DNA of 64,000 nucleotides from Actinomycetes bacterium. Its GTDB lineage: Bacteria > Actinomycetota > Thermoleophilia > Gaiellales > Gaiellaceae. A model generated the notes under the pieces. The model did not search any database. It saw only the letters and a list, made by a program, of their open reading frames with translations, and was not told the DNA's origin. Positions 62,834 through 64,000 of this stretch are shown piece after piece. The position numbers and the translations under genes are program-made. How positions within the stretch are numbered: position 1 is the stretch's first letter; every line of letters starts with the position of its first letter. The stretch covers positions 1-64,000 of the forward strand of contig JANYJX010000034.1 of the NCBI GenBank assembly GCA_025358355.1. The letters are read 5' to 3'.

Positions 62834-64000
62834 CTATCTGGTGCGGTTCAGCACAAGGATTCCCTTGTGTGCGAACACGACGTGCCAGTGCGGGTTCTGC
62901 CGGATCGCGCGCAACGCTTGCAATGCGTGGCGCGGCGCGAGGTTGTCGTCGCCGTAGCTCATCCGCAGCGTGTCGACGATGATCCAGCGGGATTCGCGCA
63001 GCAGCGGGAAGCTCAGCACGCGGCGCCGATCCGACAGGTGGGCGCCGATTGTGTTGGAGGTCGACACGGCGGCCGATCGCGGAATCAGGGCGATCGCGGC
63101 GGCGGCGGTGTGGTTGCGCCCGGTGATGCGGTACTGGTACGCGGCCTGGTGGTGGCCGAGCGGGAGGTGACTCCACAGCGGAATCGGGCCGAGGACGAGC
63201 GTAGCGACGACGGCCGCGGCCAGGAGGCCGCGCGTAACATCGCCATCCAGCTGTTGCAGTCGCCCCAGCCGTGCAGCGCCGAAGACCGCTCCGATGACGA
63301 GCCCGGGTATCACGACCGCCGTGTAGTGGAAGTTGATCGATGTCTGGGTGGCCGTGTCCGAAAGGACGTTGAGCACGATTTCCGGCACCGCGATCAGCGT
63401 CACGCCAAGGTCGAGCAGCGGGAGCAGCGCAAGCGGCAGGAGCAGCTGGAGCAGGTAGCGGAAGTCGCGGGCTTCGGTAATCGCTGTGAGGATCCGGCCC
63501 GGGTGTGTCACGGCGGTGTGCGCCATCCCGCCGAGCGAACCGCCGACCGCCGCGTACCGACCTTCGAATGGCGAGCCTGTTCCGGGGGCGAAGTGCGGCA
63601 CGATCAACGCCACGGCGATATACGAGATGGCGGTTCCGACCAGGGCGATAGCGGCCCCTGCTCGTCGCCGGCCACGCGCGACGGCGTACCAGATGCCCAT
63701 CGCGGCGACGGTGAAGCCGACCTGTTCTTTTGTTAGGCAAGCGAGTACGGCAAGCAGTCCGAACGGGACAAGCCGATCCTCGTCGAGGCACCAGAATGCC
63801 CCGAGTAGCAGCGGTGTTGCGAGCGCCACCGGGTGGAAGTCGTCCACGGTGAGCCACTGCGTCGCCGGATACAGCAGGTAGACGACCGCGCACGTCAGCC
63901 CCGCCCACTCGGAGGCGAGGTGCTTGCGGGCCAGCAGGAAGACGGGAATCGCGCCGGCCGAAACGGCCACGGCTTGAACCGTCAGCAGCAGGGCGGGATT
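62834..64000 (-). CDS. DUF2079 membrane protein (5' part cut by window edge)
   Basis: About 388 residues are visible; the frame continues beyond the right edge with NPALLLTVQAVAV in front of a possible internal start. Many hydrophobic helices, LLARKHLASEWAGLTCAVVYLLYP and VDDFHPVALATPLLL, then LTKEQVGF, are characteristic of DUF2079, a group related to glycosyltransferase-type membrane proteins. The C-terminal soluble part (SRWIIVDTLRMSYGDDNLAP) is also conserved. Function unknown. It converges on the GT87-like gene, eight bases apart. Confidence 0.82.
   Translation of the reverse strand, partial: NPALLLTVQAVAVSAGAIPVFLLARKHLASEWAGLTCAVVYLLYPATQWLTVDDFHPVALATPLLLGAFWCLDEDRLVPFGLLAVLACLTKEQVGFTVAAMGIWYAVARGRRRAGAAIALVGTAISYIAVALIVPHFAPGTGSPFEGRYAAVGGSLGGMAHTAVTHPGRILTAITEARDFRYLLQLLLPLALLPLLDLGVTLIAVPEIVLNVLSDTATQTSINFHYTAVVIPGLVIGAVFGAARLGRLQQLDGDVTRGLLAAAVVATLVLGPIPLWSHLPLGHHQAAYQYRITGRNHTAAAAIALIPRSAAVSTSNTIGAHLSDRRRVLSFPLLRESRWIIVDTLRMSYGDDNLAPRHALQALRAIRQNPHWHVVFAHKGILVLNRTR

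Overview
The window is high-GC bacterial DNA from a chromosome. Genes are packed tightly: neighbours often overlap by four bases (ATGA, GTGA, TTGA) and GTG and TTG starts are common. Around 42-57 kb lies the conserved origin neighbourhood gyrA-gyrB-dciA-recF-dnaN-dnaA / rpmH-rnpA-yidD-yidC-khpB-rsmG-parA-parB. Genes to the left of dnaA run mostly leftward and genes to the right mostly rightward, as expected if replication starts near 50-52 kb. The composition, secreted SpoIID and M23 proteins, separate accA/accD genes, a fabZ-H-D-G-F cluster and a GyrB with a large insertion suggest a deep-branching actinobacterium of the Thermoleophilia type. That placement is inference; there is no rRNA here to settle it.

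Layout. 0-13 kb: an ArsR-type regulator (cut by the edge) divergent from an S10 serine carboxypeptidase; four genes for UDP-GlcNAc(3NAc)A / UDP-ManNAc(3NAc)A-type sugars (2-epimerase, 6-dehydrogenase, 3-dehydrogenase, N-acetyltransferase) whose aminotransferase is absent; a secreted subtilase and a SpoIID protein; all four dTDP-rhamnose genes. 13-25.7 kb: an M23 peptidase coupled to two half-size TauE genes, an MFS exporter, a PLP decarboxylase, PolX, a decayed ABC permease, a DPM1-like glycosyltransferase, thioredoxin and an MrfA-like helicase. 25.8-32 kb: a YCII-YCII-ECF sigma module, an Rrf2 regulator and a complete sulfate transporter (sbp-cysT-cysW-cysA). 32-40 kb: accD-accA, GNAT genes (one broken), a decayed locus, and the fatty-acid cluster fabZ-fabH-fabD-fabG-fabF with no acpP. 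40-42 kb: a large secreted PGRP/amidase-like protein. 42-57 kb: the origin region plus tRNA-Ile(GAT). 57-64 kb: a bifunctional-nuclease-family protein, chorismate mutase, a CPBP protease, membrane glycosyltransferases, a class A PBP and a DUF2079 protein cut by the edge.

Most of the window serves the cell envelope (sugar nucleotides, fatty acids, wall hydrolases and synthases, YidC) or replication and segregation. No CRISPR array, prophage, IS element or obvious defence island is visible. The most unusual signals are three genes whose conserved N-termini lie upstream of any ATG/GTG/TTG (recF and the helicase seem to begin at CTG, the ECF sigma factor at ATA), a short imperfect tandem repeat over the recF start, two genes with internal deletions plus frameshifts, and a candidate operator ahead of the sulfate operon.
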